The position numbers and the translations under genes were made by a program. A stretch of 64,000 bases of DNA from Chrysopilus asiliformis (lineage: Eukaryota > Arthropoda > Insecta > Diptera > Rhagionidae): assembly GCA_964034945.1 (NCBI GenBank), contig OZ035963.1:248001-312000 (forward strand), given 5' to 3'. Positions 12,111-24,610 of the stretch are shown piece after piece (positions within the stretch are counted from its first letter, which is position 1; the number at the start of each line of letters is the position of its first letter). A model generated the notes under the pieces. That model was not told the DNA's origin, ran no database searches, and saw nothing but the letters and a program-made list of their open reading frames with translations.

Positions 12111-12331
12111 TTTTTTTTTAAATTAAACACTAAAAACACAAAATTACAGAAAAATGCTTTTGAGATTCGTCGGATATTAAGGTAGGGGATTTGTGATCTG
12201 AAAATTAAGGAATTTTATTGCTAATTGTAATGTCTAGGCGGATATTCAAATTTTTCGCATTTAAAAAGTTTTCCTCGACGAAAAATTTAAAGACCATTTT
12301 TCACGTTGCAATGATTTGATAGATGAAAAGA

Positions 12332-12399
12332 CAGCGTCAAATTTCGCTCCATTTTAGATTTTTTTTTTTAAACCAGAATCGGATCGAAATTTGACGCTG
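12332..12399. repeat. Long stem-loop, 15-bp perfect arms
   Basis: CAGCGTCAAATTTCG (12332-12346) and its exact inverse (12385-12399) enclose a T-rich loop of 38 nt. Three more inner base pairs follow after one mismatch, with partial outer pairing. It would fold into a strong RNA hairpin. The T-rich loop and lack of a known mature miRNA make a MITE foldback more likely than a miRNA precursor. Confidence 0.5.
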
Positions 12400-12592
12400 C
12401 TTTCCCACATTTTATATTTTTTGTTTGTTTTTAAAACGAAAATTTTGCTTTTATAACAAATTTTTTTATCTGTTGCAAAATCTCTGATTAAACGTAGATT
12501 GGATGGGATTGTTATACTTGTAGGATTTTGAAATACATTAACAGCTAGTCATTTTTGATAGCGGTGTTTATGAAGCATTTCACAGCTCTAAG

Positions 12593-12717
12593 GCGCTATT
12601 CGTAAAATACTTCACGCTAATGTTTGCCTTTTTGAATCCCTCGTCCTCTTCCTCACCACCAATTTTTAAGGTTTTCCTTCCTCCTTACTAAATGAGTGAC
12701 GTATTTTTATAGAGAAC
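12593..12717. mobile_element. 125-bp MITE, imperfect TIRs
   Basis: The left end CTATTCGTAAAATACTTCAC (12597-12616) pairs imperfectly with the right end GTGACGTATTTTTATAGAG (12696-12714). The interior is pyrimidine-rich (CCCTCGTCCTCTTCCTC). It is a member of the small element family with the AAAATACGTCACGCTAAT terminus found at six other places in this window. Confidence 0.55.
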
Positions 12718-13949
12718 TCTGAAGGAAAAAGGGGATAGGATGTCCAAAAAAGCAAAAACTGACGCTTCGTTTTTTTTTTTTTAAATAGCTTTCGGCTCAC
12801 CAGATTGGAACCCAAACATTGAGCTGTCCTGTCTATCTTACTTTTGATTAATACTGTCATATTTTGGTAAAGAATCAATTGATTGACAACACTGGAATGG
12901 AAATGTATAGAAAACTTACCTATTTATTGTTCAATGTGTATTCCAAAAATTCCTGGAAACAAAAAGAAATTTTTTAATGGTTTTTCTCTTAATGAAAATT
13001 TTTTTCTTCTAAACAAAATTTTATACAAATAGTTTATATTATTTTATTTCTCAGATACTTTAGCCCCTCTTAACAAAAATGTTCATGTTAATAATGATGT
13101 TGTTTCACGATTTCTAAAAGAACGGGTGATGTGTTTGTAGTTTCAGATTTATTCGGTCTGGAACATATCTGCCTCTAGAATTGTATCTCATATAGTGGCA
13201 AATACAAACCATACAACAGATTTGCTACTAGGGATGCTCATTTGATCTCACGTGTAATTTACTCAAGAAAAATTACAACTAGTGATTTTGATTAATTTTC
13301 ATCATATCGTGATATCAGAATAAATTATTAACAATAATTATTGGATCGTTTTTTGTTCTGAAATTTAATAAATTCACAGATTGGGACATCAAACAAGATT
13401 CTATCAGTCATTCAGCAAATTAAAATGCAATTTGACCAAAAAAAAAAACGCTAAAAATATCTTTCAATTTGTAAGGTCTAAAAAAGGACATCATAAGATA
13501 AAAACAGAACAACATAGACAGGGAAAAAAATAATTTACCCAAAAAATAATCAAATTACGGACTGTAAGTGAATTCTTTCCATGCTAACATGCTGCCATCC
13601 AATTTTGGACATTCAGATACACCCGCATAGATATTTACTAGCATGCAAGGATATTAGGATTTGCCTTGTGCACACAACAAACATTCAAGGACGCAAATAA
13701 ATATTACTGAGGTATCATCAAAGGAATTGAAAGGAAAAACAGATGGAGACCAAACTCAACTCGACTATGTTCAATTTAGATGGAATTTCCCCAGTAATTT
13801 ATTCAACTTTTCCATCTATTATTAAAGCCATGTAATACAGAAGAAAAGAAAAGCGCCTCTAATGGACGAAAATATTTGTGGTAAAATGAAACAAGGCGCA
13901 AAGTAAAATAACACAAAAACAAATAAAATAAGAAATCATCCATCGCACC
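12718..13949. other. Non-coding, AT-rich
   Basis: No gene found. An acceptor-donor pair on the minus strand at 12952-12920 is too short and closed in all frames. Confidence 0.55.
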
Positions 13950-15180
13950 TTAATTCACATTGCGCAAACACATGGATTACAACCCCTAACCCCTAACTAT
14001 GGCTTGTAAACTTTCAGAAGACCGCCTCTTTTGTTTTCCGCCACCGACTATACGACTAGACACAAATCCGAATATACCGACACGCATCCATTAGTCCTTT
14101 AAGGACATATCGGAAGCAGGGTGGTTTTTGGAAAGAGTTCGTTATCTCGTAAAAATGTAATACACACCCGTTTAAGCTGGAAAGGTGCATGCCGTCAGGA
14201 TACAGAAATCCAGTTAAACTTTACAATTCGAGAAACGATAGTCAGCACGAAGTCTGAGCGAATTGGACGACATCAACTCCCAAAACTGATGAATGGGAAA
14301 TCTGGGGGTGGAAACTTGAAATTTTTTGCTCGAATAGTTTTCTCTACCCCATCGCACTAGCCGTCAGGACCCCCGCCGGTTTGCCAAAATGATTACACCA
14401 TCATCGGTAATTCAAACCAAAGTAAATGACTATTCGTTTTACAGGAGGTTGAATAAATTTGTTGTCACTCTCCACATTTCACACACACACACACCAGTGG
14501 AAAAATAAACTCCCATACTTTCCATTCATTGAAAATCCGCAAAAGAAAAAAACGCCAAACAGAATGAACTTCCCATAGTATTTTTATTCGTAGTCATTCG
14601 ATTTTCTCGGGCGAACCATCCACAAGTTTCGGAAAAACTACCCTCAATGGTGGAAATGGCTGAACGCACCCGAATACTGGGAAAATTCAGACAGTACAGA
14701 ATGGGAAGTGACCTCAACCTTAGAGATGTTGTGAAACATCCGCCTTTTCAATACTTCCTTATCATCTCTTCACCCGCGGTCATGTTTTCCAACCCACTCT
14801 AATATTCTGTTTTGACTTCCCCAAGGAGTAAACCACTCGTGCATGTTCTGACTCTGCTCACAGTATTCGGCAAACTTTAAACCCACGCCAAAATCTCCCC
14901 AATACCAAATTACAACCCCTGTGGATGAGTGACCCCCGCAGCCAGCTGAAAAATACACGCGCGTGTACACAACTCTCCGAAATTTTTTCCAACTTTTAAA
15001 GACACCCTCACTATGTTTGTAGTTGGGTTGGCAATGAAACTGCTTACCTTGGTCCCCCCTCCCCCACACCTTTCCCTTCTGAATCGAAACTTTTCTGTGG
15101 CACACATCCCTTGTTCAATTTGCAAGCTTTTACGTGGATTTTACGACACAAGAATATCGTTTGCTGTGCTTTCTACTGAA
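13950..15180. other. GC-richer block of unknown nature
   Basis: This block is higher in GC, with C-rich + strand stretches such as GTCCCCCCTCCCCCACACC near 15052-15070. A good donor-like CCAAG|GTAAGC lies on the minus strand at about 15047. Frames of 79 codons (14121-14360, +) and 111 or 71 codons (15125-14770, -) overlap and match nothing I know. It may be a regulatory or untranslated exon region. Confidence 0.3.
14478..14494 (+). repeat. (CA)n microsatellite
   Basis: About eight CA dinucleotides, in the 13.95-15.2 kb GC-richer block. Confidence 0.85.
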
Positions 15181-17022
15181 TGAATTCAGTCGGTCTCTTT
15201 TTAACAAATTTTCCTCTCGGCCAAAGTTGAAACAGATTCCAGCAGTTCAATTTTAACACAGAATACTGGGGAATTCGACCGTCTTTCTTGAATTTACTAA
15301 TCGATTTCTTTGTTTTCATGTGAAAAAGCTTCTTGCGATTGTGTAGTGTTGCCAGGCAATCGATTCAAGTGGTTTTAAAAATTGGAAAGGTTGATCAAAA
15401 TTAAGAAATATTCCTTTTAAAAAATTTGTGGGGCCTAATATTTTTAGAGATATTTAACAAAAAATGGATGGCCTACATGTTTTAGAATTGAAAAAAAATG
15501 AAATCCTATATTTTTTAGATTTTTTTTAACATTTGGAAAGCTTAAATTTTTTAGAAATATGTTCTAAAATTTATTCTCGTAAAATGCTACTTATTTGAAG
15601 TTTTTGCAAAAGTTGCACAAAAGTTGCAGGTTTTTCTGATATTTGAAAAAAATTAGACTCCACATTTAAAGATTTTGGGTTTATAAACGTAACTGGAACT
15701 TTTTTTTAAAGGTTTTAATTTTTAAAGGTTTTAGAAGTCTTGAAAAAAATATTTCATATTTCTTTTATATAAATATTTTCCTATAACTTTCTGAAGAAAA
15801 CTTTCTGAATGCAAATCAGACTTGGAAAAATTCCCTTCGCTTTCATATTTAATATTCGTGATTTATTGTCGTCTTATTACTTGTCTTTATTGTGCGATTA
15901 GCATATTTTCCATAACAAGAATTACAGCCAGCATAACTTTTCTGCTTGCATTAACCTTGAAAAATATTTTAAATGAGGCAATACCACTAACGCCCACTTA
16001 TCAAGGACTCAAATTACGCACTTTACTATTATAGCAAACCATAAGTAAGTAATCAAGACGGATGGAATGCCGGTGAGCAGGAAGAATATTACACTATACA
16101 GCTAGGGGGATGGTAAGTGAGTGTCTAGCTTTAGAAAATATCCTTCAAGAGGTCAAATTGAAAATATTTTTCACAGGGTGTTCACCAGAGATCGCGGTGT
16201 GAGTGGGCGAGGGGGATAATTTTACCATTTATAGTGGGAAGTCTATTTTCATCGGTTATAATTACATCATCCCTTAGTTATTTCGTATTTATAACGGTGT
16301 ATTTGCGTGTAGTTTTGATATTTAATAATTGTTGCTTGTACCCAAAATGTTGGATAGAATTCTAAATGACTATATGTGTGCTCGCCGTGTCCTCTTCTCC
16401 ATGATCGAGTAACTCGGAAGACGTCATTTCCAAATCGAATTTTTCGAACCCTTTTCAGCCGCAGGAGTCCATCCGTTTATTAGTTCCTTTTCGCAACATT
16501 AAAGTATGATAGAGGCTGGTAGGAGAATTCAACAGAAATGACAAAGCCATGGGAAACGTGTATTTTACAATAATAATTTATTTATAAAGATTTACGTCAC
16601 AGGGAATTGTTAAATGACCTGAAGGTTATTTATTTTGCAAGGATATTGGAAACAAGCTAGATGGCTTTCAGTTATAATAAGCAAAATATCTATATATTTG
16701 TGGGCTTCATTTATGTTGGCTATGTAGGCTGGCATTGGTGTTTTATGAAAATTCACTACTGATTCTGACTGTTGATATTTTCAAATCATTACGTTTTCGT
16801 TGTCGTTTTGCGAAATATTGATATGTTGATTTATGTTGGAACCGTTATTAATTGACAATTTTGAATTAGGTGAAACGCCTAAAATTGATTTCCAAATTGA
16901 TGGTAAAATTTAATATTCTTGGACAAGTTGAACTTCTCATGCCAATTTAATTTATTCAATATAATTTTAATGTTTGACTAATCAATCATAGGCAAAATAT
17001 TTTTGAAACCGATTTTTTTATT
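15181..17022. other. Non-coding, AT-rich
   Basis: No gene found. Donor-like ATGCCG|GTGAGC and GGATG|GTAAGTGAG lie near 16070 and 16112 on + without an open upstream exon. Confidence 0.55.
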
Positions 17023-17175
17023 CTCCTCTGCTGTATTCTTGACGGAGACCATCTCGACCATCTCGAGAACGGGGCAGATAGAAATTTTCTGATTTTCTGC
17101 ACGAAATCCGTTTCAGGCAAAATTATGACGATGTCCGTGCATTTGTCTGTCTGCCGGTCTGCCGGTTATTATTAC
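17023..17175. mobile_element. Second GTCT-family copy, truncated
   Basis: This copy starts TCCTCTGCTGTATTCTTGAC. It carries CTCGAGAACGGGGCAGATAG, TTTCAGGCAAAATTATGACG and a short GTCTGTCTGCCGGTCTGCCG array, in the same order as 2306-2480. By eye the copies are roughly three-quarters identical. The 3' part with the TAGCTCAAT block is missing. Confidence 0.6.
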
Positions 17176-19509
17176 GTTTCAAAAAATTTCATCATTAAAA
17201 TTGATAAGCTTCGTTTTTAAACCACCTGTTTGTTATCAAATAACTTTACATCAAAATTTGCAACAAAACAAAATTTATGAAATTTCATATATATGATATT
17301 TTTTTGTAATTTAATACAATTACAAAGGATCCGAATATATTCTAAATTTAGCCGAAATCATAAAATATAACTTTATATCAATATATAATTGAGTATTTTG
17401 TGAATGGTTGATCGGTTATGCAATACTATACAAGCATAAATCCCAAAATGGAAGTTAAATAAAAATTCAAGTCCATATTTTATACTTATTTAGAAACCCA
17501 GCAACCGACCAATAAGCGTGTCGAAAATGGCCTTGATATCAAATCGAAAAGCTTCAGTTGCTATTTTCGTCACGTTTCAATTTCATGTTTGTATTACGGG
17601 GTAGATATCCAGATATTCTTCGTATTGATATTTGAAGAGGGTTGGCACCCTGTGGTTTTATTTTATCAAACTTTACTCGTTTAATCTTTCAGGTGGTCTA
17701 AGATGGAAAAATATCTTTCCGCAATTTCCCACATACTTGTACATATTGAAAGACTTCTGTCGCTTCTGTAATGCCGTTTTCCCGAAAAAATAGATCAAGT
17801 TAATTTTTCTAAGAAAACTTGCTCAAATCAAGTCTAGTAAAAAATAATTTGAAAATTTCAACAACTTTTTACAACTCTCCAAGTAATTTTGCCTTTTTTT
17901 AATGGAACAGTGAATCACTCTACAGTCATAAAAAACTGCACCCCTACTAGGTAAGTACCTCGATTACGAAAAAAGCCCCCTGAAAGTTGTAAAAGTAACC
18001 CCTTAAGCACCAAAGTCAATTGTAGGAGATTTGCCCAACAAGTAGAATGTCGGCCAGAATCTGAGGAAAAAACAGATAAACATTACCCCCTGAAGATTTG
18101 ATACTTGAGTGTATAATCGACCAGCTGAAATATACAAATATAAGCTGGAAAAGCCGCCCTTCAAGCAAACGACATTCATGGCAATTTTTCATCCCGCTAT
18201 CTGGCCAGGAGTTCAGAACTGCCAGCAAGCGAATCGTCAGTACTCGGTTTCTGTTTTCCCCGTATTTCACCGATTTTGTCATGCCCAATATTCCACAATC
18301 TACCCTTATTTTCTACCATATTCACAAACACAGCCAACCATACGCTATACGAAGAAATTCGGAAGTGAAAACGTTATACGAAATGTTCCTGATTGCGAGT
18401 GTATTTCCTATGAGATTGGGAATAGAACCATTTCTGTTTAGCGGGGCTCAGGCCATTCATTCATTTCTACCCCTAATCCTGAGGCCTCTTCGACCCGCCG
18501 ATTCTGCGAACTCCCCTATAACAAACCGAACGAAATGAGCAGTCGCCAAATTTGGAGAAACTGACAATTCTTCATAGGACTATCGATGGTAGTGAAGTTG
18601 CCAATCAAAAACGCTGAACGTGTCGCTCGCCTGAGGGTTGAATTCAATATCAACCCGTCAGAGGGGGGCGGGGGCTTCAACTCGATTTGGTTTGGCCTTT
18701 CCCTCTGATTATCCTGTTGTGTGGCATCGGATGGAGTCCTTGACTGAACTCAAGGCAGGAAATCGTGTCCATAGAAATTGCTGTGGAGCGTGTTCTCTGC
18801 AATCCTGGTGCGATATTCCCCTTGATGTGCATGAAAATTTGCGTTTTCTTCGAATGGCAGGACCCAGATGGTCATCAATAAATTTGACGACTATTAAATT
18901 ACGATGGAGTCCTTGCAAGAACGAAGTGTAAATAATCCGAAATGAAGGAGATTTCTTTAGTACCAAAGGAATTGGTCAAATTTTCGAACCAATAAGGATT
19001 GTGTGGGAAACTCAACTCGAAAAATTGATTCGAATTCCTGTTCTGGTGATGAAAAGATGAGATCCCATTATCTAAATATTGGTTGGATTTTATTTTCATA
19101 AGCAACTCAATGGAAATCGAAATTTTCACAGTGTTTTCGAGGGTTTCGTAGTAGTTGTAAGATAGGGGTTCCTATTTTTAAAATGATTTTGAAGACAAAC
19201 TCTAAATTTTTTTGACAAAAAAATTAAAATTTTTTTTTTAGCCCTGCAAAAAAACTGCATGACTTGTGACAAAATTTCCCTCTCCTTCAGCACCTAAGTC
19301 CAAAACAGATGTTCCGAAAATTGAACTGTACATACAATGCGTTCTGCATTTTGGGGGTGAAGCTAACGGTAGGGTTAGTGGGCAAGCCTTGTGGTGGTAG
19401 TGCGTAGAAAGGAAGACAAAGGATTAAAAAAAAACCCCGATCCCCCCTCGACTGTATTTTTCCTGATTTTTTGTATAGAGTTTAGTACGGCAATCAGAAA
19501 ACCGCAGAA
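17176..19509. other. Mostly non-coding; GC-richer part at 18.0-18.9 kb
   Basis: Between about 18000 and 18930, complexity rises and frames lengthen (146 codons at 18098-18538 from a non-ATG start, with a 110-codon frame overlapping it). I find no domain, and two overlapping frames on one strand argue against coding. The remainder is AT-rich and featureless apart from the hairpin at 18631. Confidence 0.4.
18631..18661. repeat. Hairpin, 11-bp arms with one bulge
   Basis: CTGAGGGTTGA pairs with TCAACCC-G-TCAG around an 8-nt loop. It is in the GC-richer block at 18.0-18.9 kb, just left of a G-rich run (GAGGGGGGCGGGGGC). Confidence 0.4.
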
Positions 19510-19554
19510 CCTCCCTCCCCGGAAACGGGTAATGTGTTTTATGGACAGTCCTAC
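19510..19554. mobile_element. Possible right end of a CGTCAC MITE
   Basis: After CCTCCCTCCCCGG the sequence GTAATGTGTTTTATGGACAG resembles the inverted family terminus (CTGTCCATAAAA...). It is degenerate and lacks a left partner. Confidence 0.3.
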
Positions 19555-20951
19555 AGTTGAGTATGGGAAAAATTCGTCAGTTTACTACACGATTCGTTTG
19601 TAATTTCCATCCGTAATGGAAAAAAATGGCTGATGGTTGCAGATTGCTGACATTTTGATAGTTGTTTGAGTTCATTCTTTATTGGTGGCACAATTTTTAC
19701 ACGCATACAAATATCTCTCTCTTCCCATTAAACGTCAAAAATAATAATCATAACTAATTCCGCTATCCATCAGTTTGACTCGTGCAGCCCAAAAAATAGA
19801 CATTTGAACGCACGCAAACGCAATTTTAGTATCACAAGAAAAAAATATTACCGAAATTGAATATTACTCATGTTTTGTGTTGTTGTATATCGAGTCTCTT
19901 CTTTTAGAACAGACCGCCATGAAGTTTAGCAATACCTGCTTTAATCTACATTTGCCTATAAGTATTTCTCCTCATCCCGTTCTCTTATCTTTCAAGATGA
20001 TGTTTTTACTATTTTTTCTAAACGTTTTTTTTCAGTTTTGTGAATACAAAATGTTCTTATTTTAATTGAGTTTCCATAAACTCGCCGCAAGCATGAAATT
20101 TCTTATTCTTAGTGGTGGATTTATGCTTTCGAATGGTTCTTAGGAAGGTTTTATGGAGCTTCTTTTTATGCTTTCGCTGCCGTTTGATTCCATGTCAATA
20201 TTTTGCTGGTTATGGGAATGTTGCAAGTAGTCGTTTCCAATGCTTGGAAGCCCATTTTAGTATTCCTTTACTCGTAGTACTGGGAAAGAACATTGATATA
20301 CCATCAAAAATTTCAGAGAACAGAAAATCCTTAAAAATCCTCCGGTTTCGAAAAAAATGCTGGAGTGGCGGTACCTGAAACCTATGGACATGGATGATGA
20401 TATAAAGGGAAAACATAGTTGTGTTTTCACGTGTGGCCTTGATTGAAATTATTTATGGAACCGGCGAAATAAACAGAGATCCTTGGCGAAATGGTTTCAT
20501 AACATCGCAATTTAGTTAGCCTTACTTAATGTTAAAAGCGAGTATTATGTGTTGGTGTTGAAAATATCAGGTTTTCTGAATAGACTGTGAATTTTCATTC
20601 GGAAAATTTGTTATTATTTAGCATCGTTGATTCGATTTAATTTTTTTACAAACCTATATCGCTGAGGTTCCTCGAATTTTTGGTTTTGAAAATTTACCGA
20701 TCCACCACGTGGAAACCGTTTTATGAGGCCCAAATATGCGAACTGTGGCAGCGACGAGACAAAAGAGGGAGTGGGAAGTTTCGTTGTATCCTGGGGAAGG
20801 AGGTTGGTTTTGATTTTTAAGGGGACCACCACGATTTTCTAGCCCAAAATTTTTAGTAACGTTACTGAACCGTGGTTAACAATTTTTAATACATGGTTTT
20901 CTGACATTTTAGCACAATCGGTGGAGTGATACATCGCTTTTATGTCGATAA

Positions 20952-20995
20952 CTCCCCCTCCTCTCCCACTACTACATCACGTATTTTATGAACAG
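20952..20995. mobile_element. Right end of a CGTCAC MITE
   Basis: CCCCCTCCTCTCCCAC followed by ATCACGTATTTTATGAACAG is the C-rich interior plus right terminus of the family. No left end is found within 200 bp. Confidence 0.4.
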
Positions 20996-21065
20996 TTTTT
21001 CATAAATTAGGGACAAAATAAAAATTTAATATAAAAAAATGGGGGACAATTTGGGGCACTTACTA

Positions 21066-21110
21066 GCAAATAAAAAGAAAGCAAATAAAAAGAAAGCAAA
21101 TAAAAAGAAA
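21066..21110 (+). repeat. 15-bp tandem repeat, three exact copies
   Basis: GCAAATAAAAAGAAA three times in register, followed by G. A minisatellite-type array. Confidence 0.9.
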
Positions 21111-22558
21111 GTCTTTTGTTCAACTCAACAAATAAAAGTTTTATTTTTCCCCATTTTTAAAGGGAAGAATTTCGAGTGACAAATGAAATACCATAAAATT
21201 AATTGTGTATAACGAGAATTAAGCAATTGATATCAGGAGATGGGAAAAATGAAGGACATCGAATTACCATCAGCCAGTAAATAGCAGAAAGGTATATTGT
21301 GTTATTTTGTGTTGACGCAATTCACCTTGAAAAAATATTTCCAAGTTTTTTTTTTCAACAAAGAAAAAAACGAGACGAAAAAGATTGCTAATGTTTTCCA
21401 CAGAGAAAGATAACTTTTCCTTGTTGTAATTTGGAATTTCCGTTCGGTTACCATCACTTTATGGATTCAACGCCTATATTTACGCTATGCGCCTAGGTCT
21501 AGGCAAATTTTATTTGAACGGATCTAGGATGATTGTATCGTGGGTTTCAAATCGATCCTATTTACCTTCACACAATTCAAAACATCTAACCTAATGAAAA
21601 CGATAGAATATACAACAGGGACTATAATAGGGATTTGCCCTTGACAACAACTTTTCGACCAGATTTTTGTTCGGTTTTTTATTTAAGTGCCTTCACCGAG
21701 AAGTATCGGGACAACGTATATAATAAGTCTTCGTGTAAACAAGAAAAAAATAAATAAATTGGAACGATGAATTGACAAGGGAGTCATGCAAAATTCGAGT
21801 GATGTAAGGTACATTTTGGTTCGGGTTTTTCGTCCAGGATCTATAATCTGTTTTTTGTTCATAGATTTCTAGGAAAATTTGGAAAATCCAAGTGAAACCG
21901 ACGAGGTGAGATTGCCGGTGTTTTAAGCTCGAAGGATATTTTTGAGAACTTGTGCAGAAGCTTTACTAATTTGGAGGCGATCAACATGAAATCATATGCT
22001 GGCAGAAAAAAAGGATGCCAATACCCTTAACAGCCTTTGCTGCTGTTTCTTTGTACTACGGGACAACAGTAACCGTCATAATGAACCCGAGATCCTTTTC
22101 ACTTGGATGTGCTTTCATTTCAGTACATCAGAGTAGGCTCTAATCAACCAAGGTTTCAAGCACCTCCATAGGTAAATTTGTTTTCGTTTCTCCTATGAAA
22201 AATTTTCATGGTTGTTTTTTTTCAACGTTTTTATTTTAGATTAGGTTCATGTAACCCTTGAAGTGGGTGTGATTCGTTTTAATAAAATTATTTTTAATAT
22301 CAAATGCGCAGCGAAGTGACGATGGAGTTTCATCTTTGCGAAGAGGTCGTCCTTTACATCCACACGAGTACCGGACTTTGTACGAAATTCATTTTATAAC
22401 TTGTAAGGATGCTAAGTTATTTTGAAAATGTTTTTTAACTTCCAATTAACCAACGGAAAAAATTAAAAGTCTTTAATATTAAATGATATATATGTTTGGT
22501 TTAATATTAGATAGAAACATAACAAAAGCTATAATTGCCAATCTGGCAATCATTGGAG

Positions 22559-23112
22559 ACCCGTATGGTGATATTCGTATCAAAATTCGAACAGTTGTAC
22601 CAAAATTCCACTTTGAAGTCAAACTTTCCAATAAGATTTTTTAAAATTTATTCCAATCAGATTTTGATGTATGGGAGTTTTATGTAGAATCATATCCTAA
22701 ATAACTTTTGTTCTTGGACTTTTTTGATAAGATGCACCGTTTTTGAGATATTTGCATAAAACGTTTTCGTTCGTATAGGGGGTACCCCCCCCTAATGGTC
22801 CATTTTTGCCCATTAACGAACTTAGCCTCACATTTTACGAAAAACGAATCTGCGCAAAATCTCAAGTCTCTAGCTCAATCCGTGCGCCCGCAATCCGCGC
22901 CACAGACAGACAGACGGACAGACGGACAGACGGACAGACAGACAGACGGACAGACAGACGGACGGACGGACAGACGGACGGACATGCTAAATTCAACTTT
23001 TTTCATCATTCTAAACACACTGGTGTAATTCATTTTTGTGTGCGATGACGAGATCTTGGCGTTACAAACGGTAAGGCAAAGTTAATATACCCTTTGGTTT
23101 CACCATACGGGT
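22559..23112. mobile_element. 554-bp TIR element with GACA/GACG array
   Basis: ACCCGTATGGTGA at 22559-22571 is repeated inverted at 23100-23112. Between them are a GGGGGTACCCCC palindrome near 22780 and CTCAAGTCTCTAGCTCAAT at 22861-22879. A tetranucleotide array of GACA and GACG units follows at 22903-22984. No target duplication is obvious (AG on the left, AT on the right). The TAGCTCAAT block and GACA array match inverted sequence at 2460-2540, so this belongs to a family. Frames of 77-80 codons through the array are repeat artefacts. Confidence 0.65.
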
Positions 23113-23135
23113 ATAAAAAGGGACCTTACAACCCA

Positions 23136-23175
23136 AGCAGCATTTATGTTAACCGCTAACTTCACCGTTGACATA
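23136..23175 (+). repeat. Palindromic motif family, copy 1
   Basis: Contains ACCGCTAACTTCACCGTTGA, preceded by GCAGCATTTATGTT. It forms an imperfect inverted repeat (TATGTTAAC...GTTGACATA). The same block is at 50947-50971 and inverted at 41836-41860. It begins 24 bp after the 554-bp TIR element. Confidence 0.5.
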
Positions 23176-24597
23176 TGTCGTGATGATATATGGAAGTTAT
23201 ACACATTCCACAGATTCTTCATCTCGGAACTAATTTTTAATGAAATTGGAGAGATTAAATTTTTTTAAGGAAATGTAGAGGAAAAAAAATTTAGAAAATA
23301 TTATAAAGTTTTATTATCGATTTTCAAAATTGAATTCTATTCACTCCGAGTCTAAAAAAAAAATCATCTGAGAACAGTACGTGAGACTGATGAATGGACA
23401 ATTGGATCGGTTTTTCCTGGCTTGCCTCATTTTGAATTCTACTTTCCTTGAGGTTCTCTTACTTTACCTAGAGGCCAATAACCTCGATTGCGTAAAGAGT
23501 CAACCACCCCAGGAAAATTAATTCATTTCATACCAATATTCAACTTTAGCCGCAATTCTCGTAAAGCTTCGACAGGCTAAACGTCAATGTTGAGAAAATC
23601 CTACGAAAAAAAAATCACTCAATTGTCACAATAGATTATCGTTATGTTGTCATTGGTTTGCCCAATTTTACCTCAAGGAAATACAAGAAAAAAAATCTGT
23701 GTTCATCGAATGATTTTCTTATTGCAAGCGAATTCTAAAATTTTTAAATGTTAGATTTAAAACACGTTAAGAATTTCAGAAGATGTTGGAGAATCTACAC
23801 ATATAATAAAACTGTGGGGCGGAGGTTCAATTTTCGATTTTTTTTTTAGAAATTTTAATACAACATTTTTGAAATTATTGTTCCGACATCGCGTGAAAAT
23901 ATCACAACCGATTTCAATGAACTTACAGAATAAAAGAAGAGTAAATCATTGAATACTTTAGAAATATAAAAATATTTTAGTGTGAATTTTTGTTACAGGT
24001 CAACTACTGCAGACGGACAGCTGGACAGATTAATTTATTTACAATGAATAGTCCCCATTAATAGCAAGCCTTTCTTACGTATACTTTGTATAAAAAAGTA
24101 ATAAAATGAAAGAAAAAACTACTCGTACACAATTGTTCGGAAATTCTTAACTAAACAACACAAAGTATAGATATCGCTGAATAGATAAAAACATTTAAAA
24201 TTTTATTTTTACATATGAATTATACAAAACGTGGCTGGCAGAGATCTACGTTTTTCAAGCAACTGAATTGTATCTGAGCTGAGGTGGCGCAATTTACGCT
24301 AACCCCTTTACATTTTTTTCAGGTTACCGTGATATTTTATAGCTTCCTCCGGTGGCACCTACTGAACGGGCATCAATATAGAATTTTTCTTGAGCAAATT
24401 TGAAAATCAGATAAGAAATCGTTCACGCATTGGAAATGAATAAATTTTATTGTTATTCAATTTTTATGGTATTTGTACTTCAAAGGAAAGACAGAGAGCA
24501 AACGAGACGGTTTTTTACAGACCACCAACATTGATCGATCAATTCGCCACGAATTGGGAAATTCCGTCAAAGAATCCCTCCCGTTACCCTACCAACC

Positions 24598-24610
24598 ACA
24601 CACACACACC
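24598..24610 (+). repeat. (CA)n microsatellite
   Basis: Six CA dinucleotides in an otherwise AT-rich segment. Confidence 0.75.

Larger units (their letters stand above)
19555..22558. other. Non-coding, AT-rich
   Basis: No gene found. It contains a GCCTAG-GT-CTAGGC palindrome near 21491 and ATTGCCA-ATC-TGGCAAT at 22534-22550, just outside the 554-bp element. Confidence 0.55.

Noticed and set aside
12920..12952. Minus-strand 33-nt micro-exon between TTTCCAG and GTAAGT
   Set aside because: Good splice sites, but all three frames contain a stop, so it cannot be an internal coding exon. A non-coding exon is possible but unsupported.
18098..18538. 146-codon + strand frame
   Set aside because: It begins at a non-ATG codon, overlaps a 110-codon frame on the same strand, has no domain, and lies in GC-richer DNA where such frames are expected.
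21066..21110. CRISPR-like direct repeats
   Set aside because: Three 15-bp units are contiguous without spacers. This is a minisatellite, and the sequence is eukaryotic.
22795..23048. 77- and 80-codon frames rich in Thr/Asp/Arg/Gln
   Set aside because: They are read through the GACA/GACG array of the TIR element.
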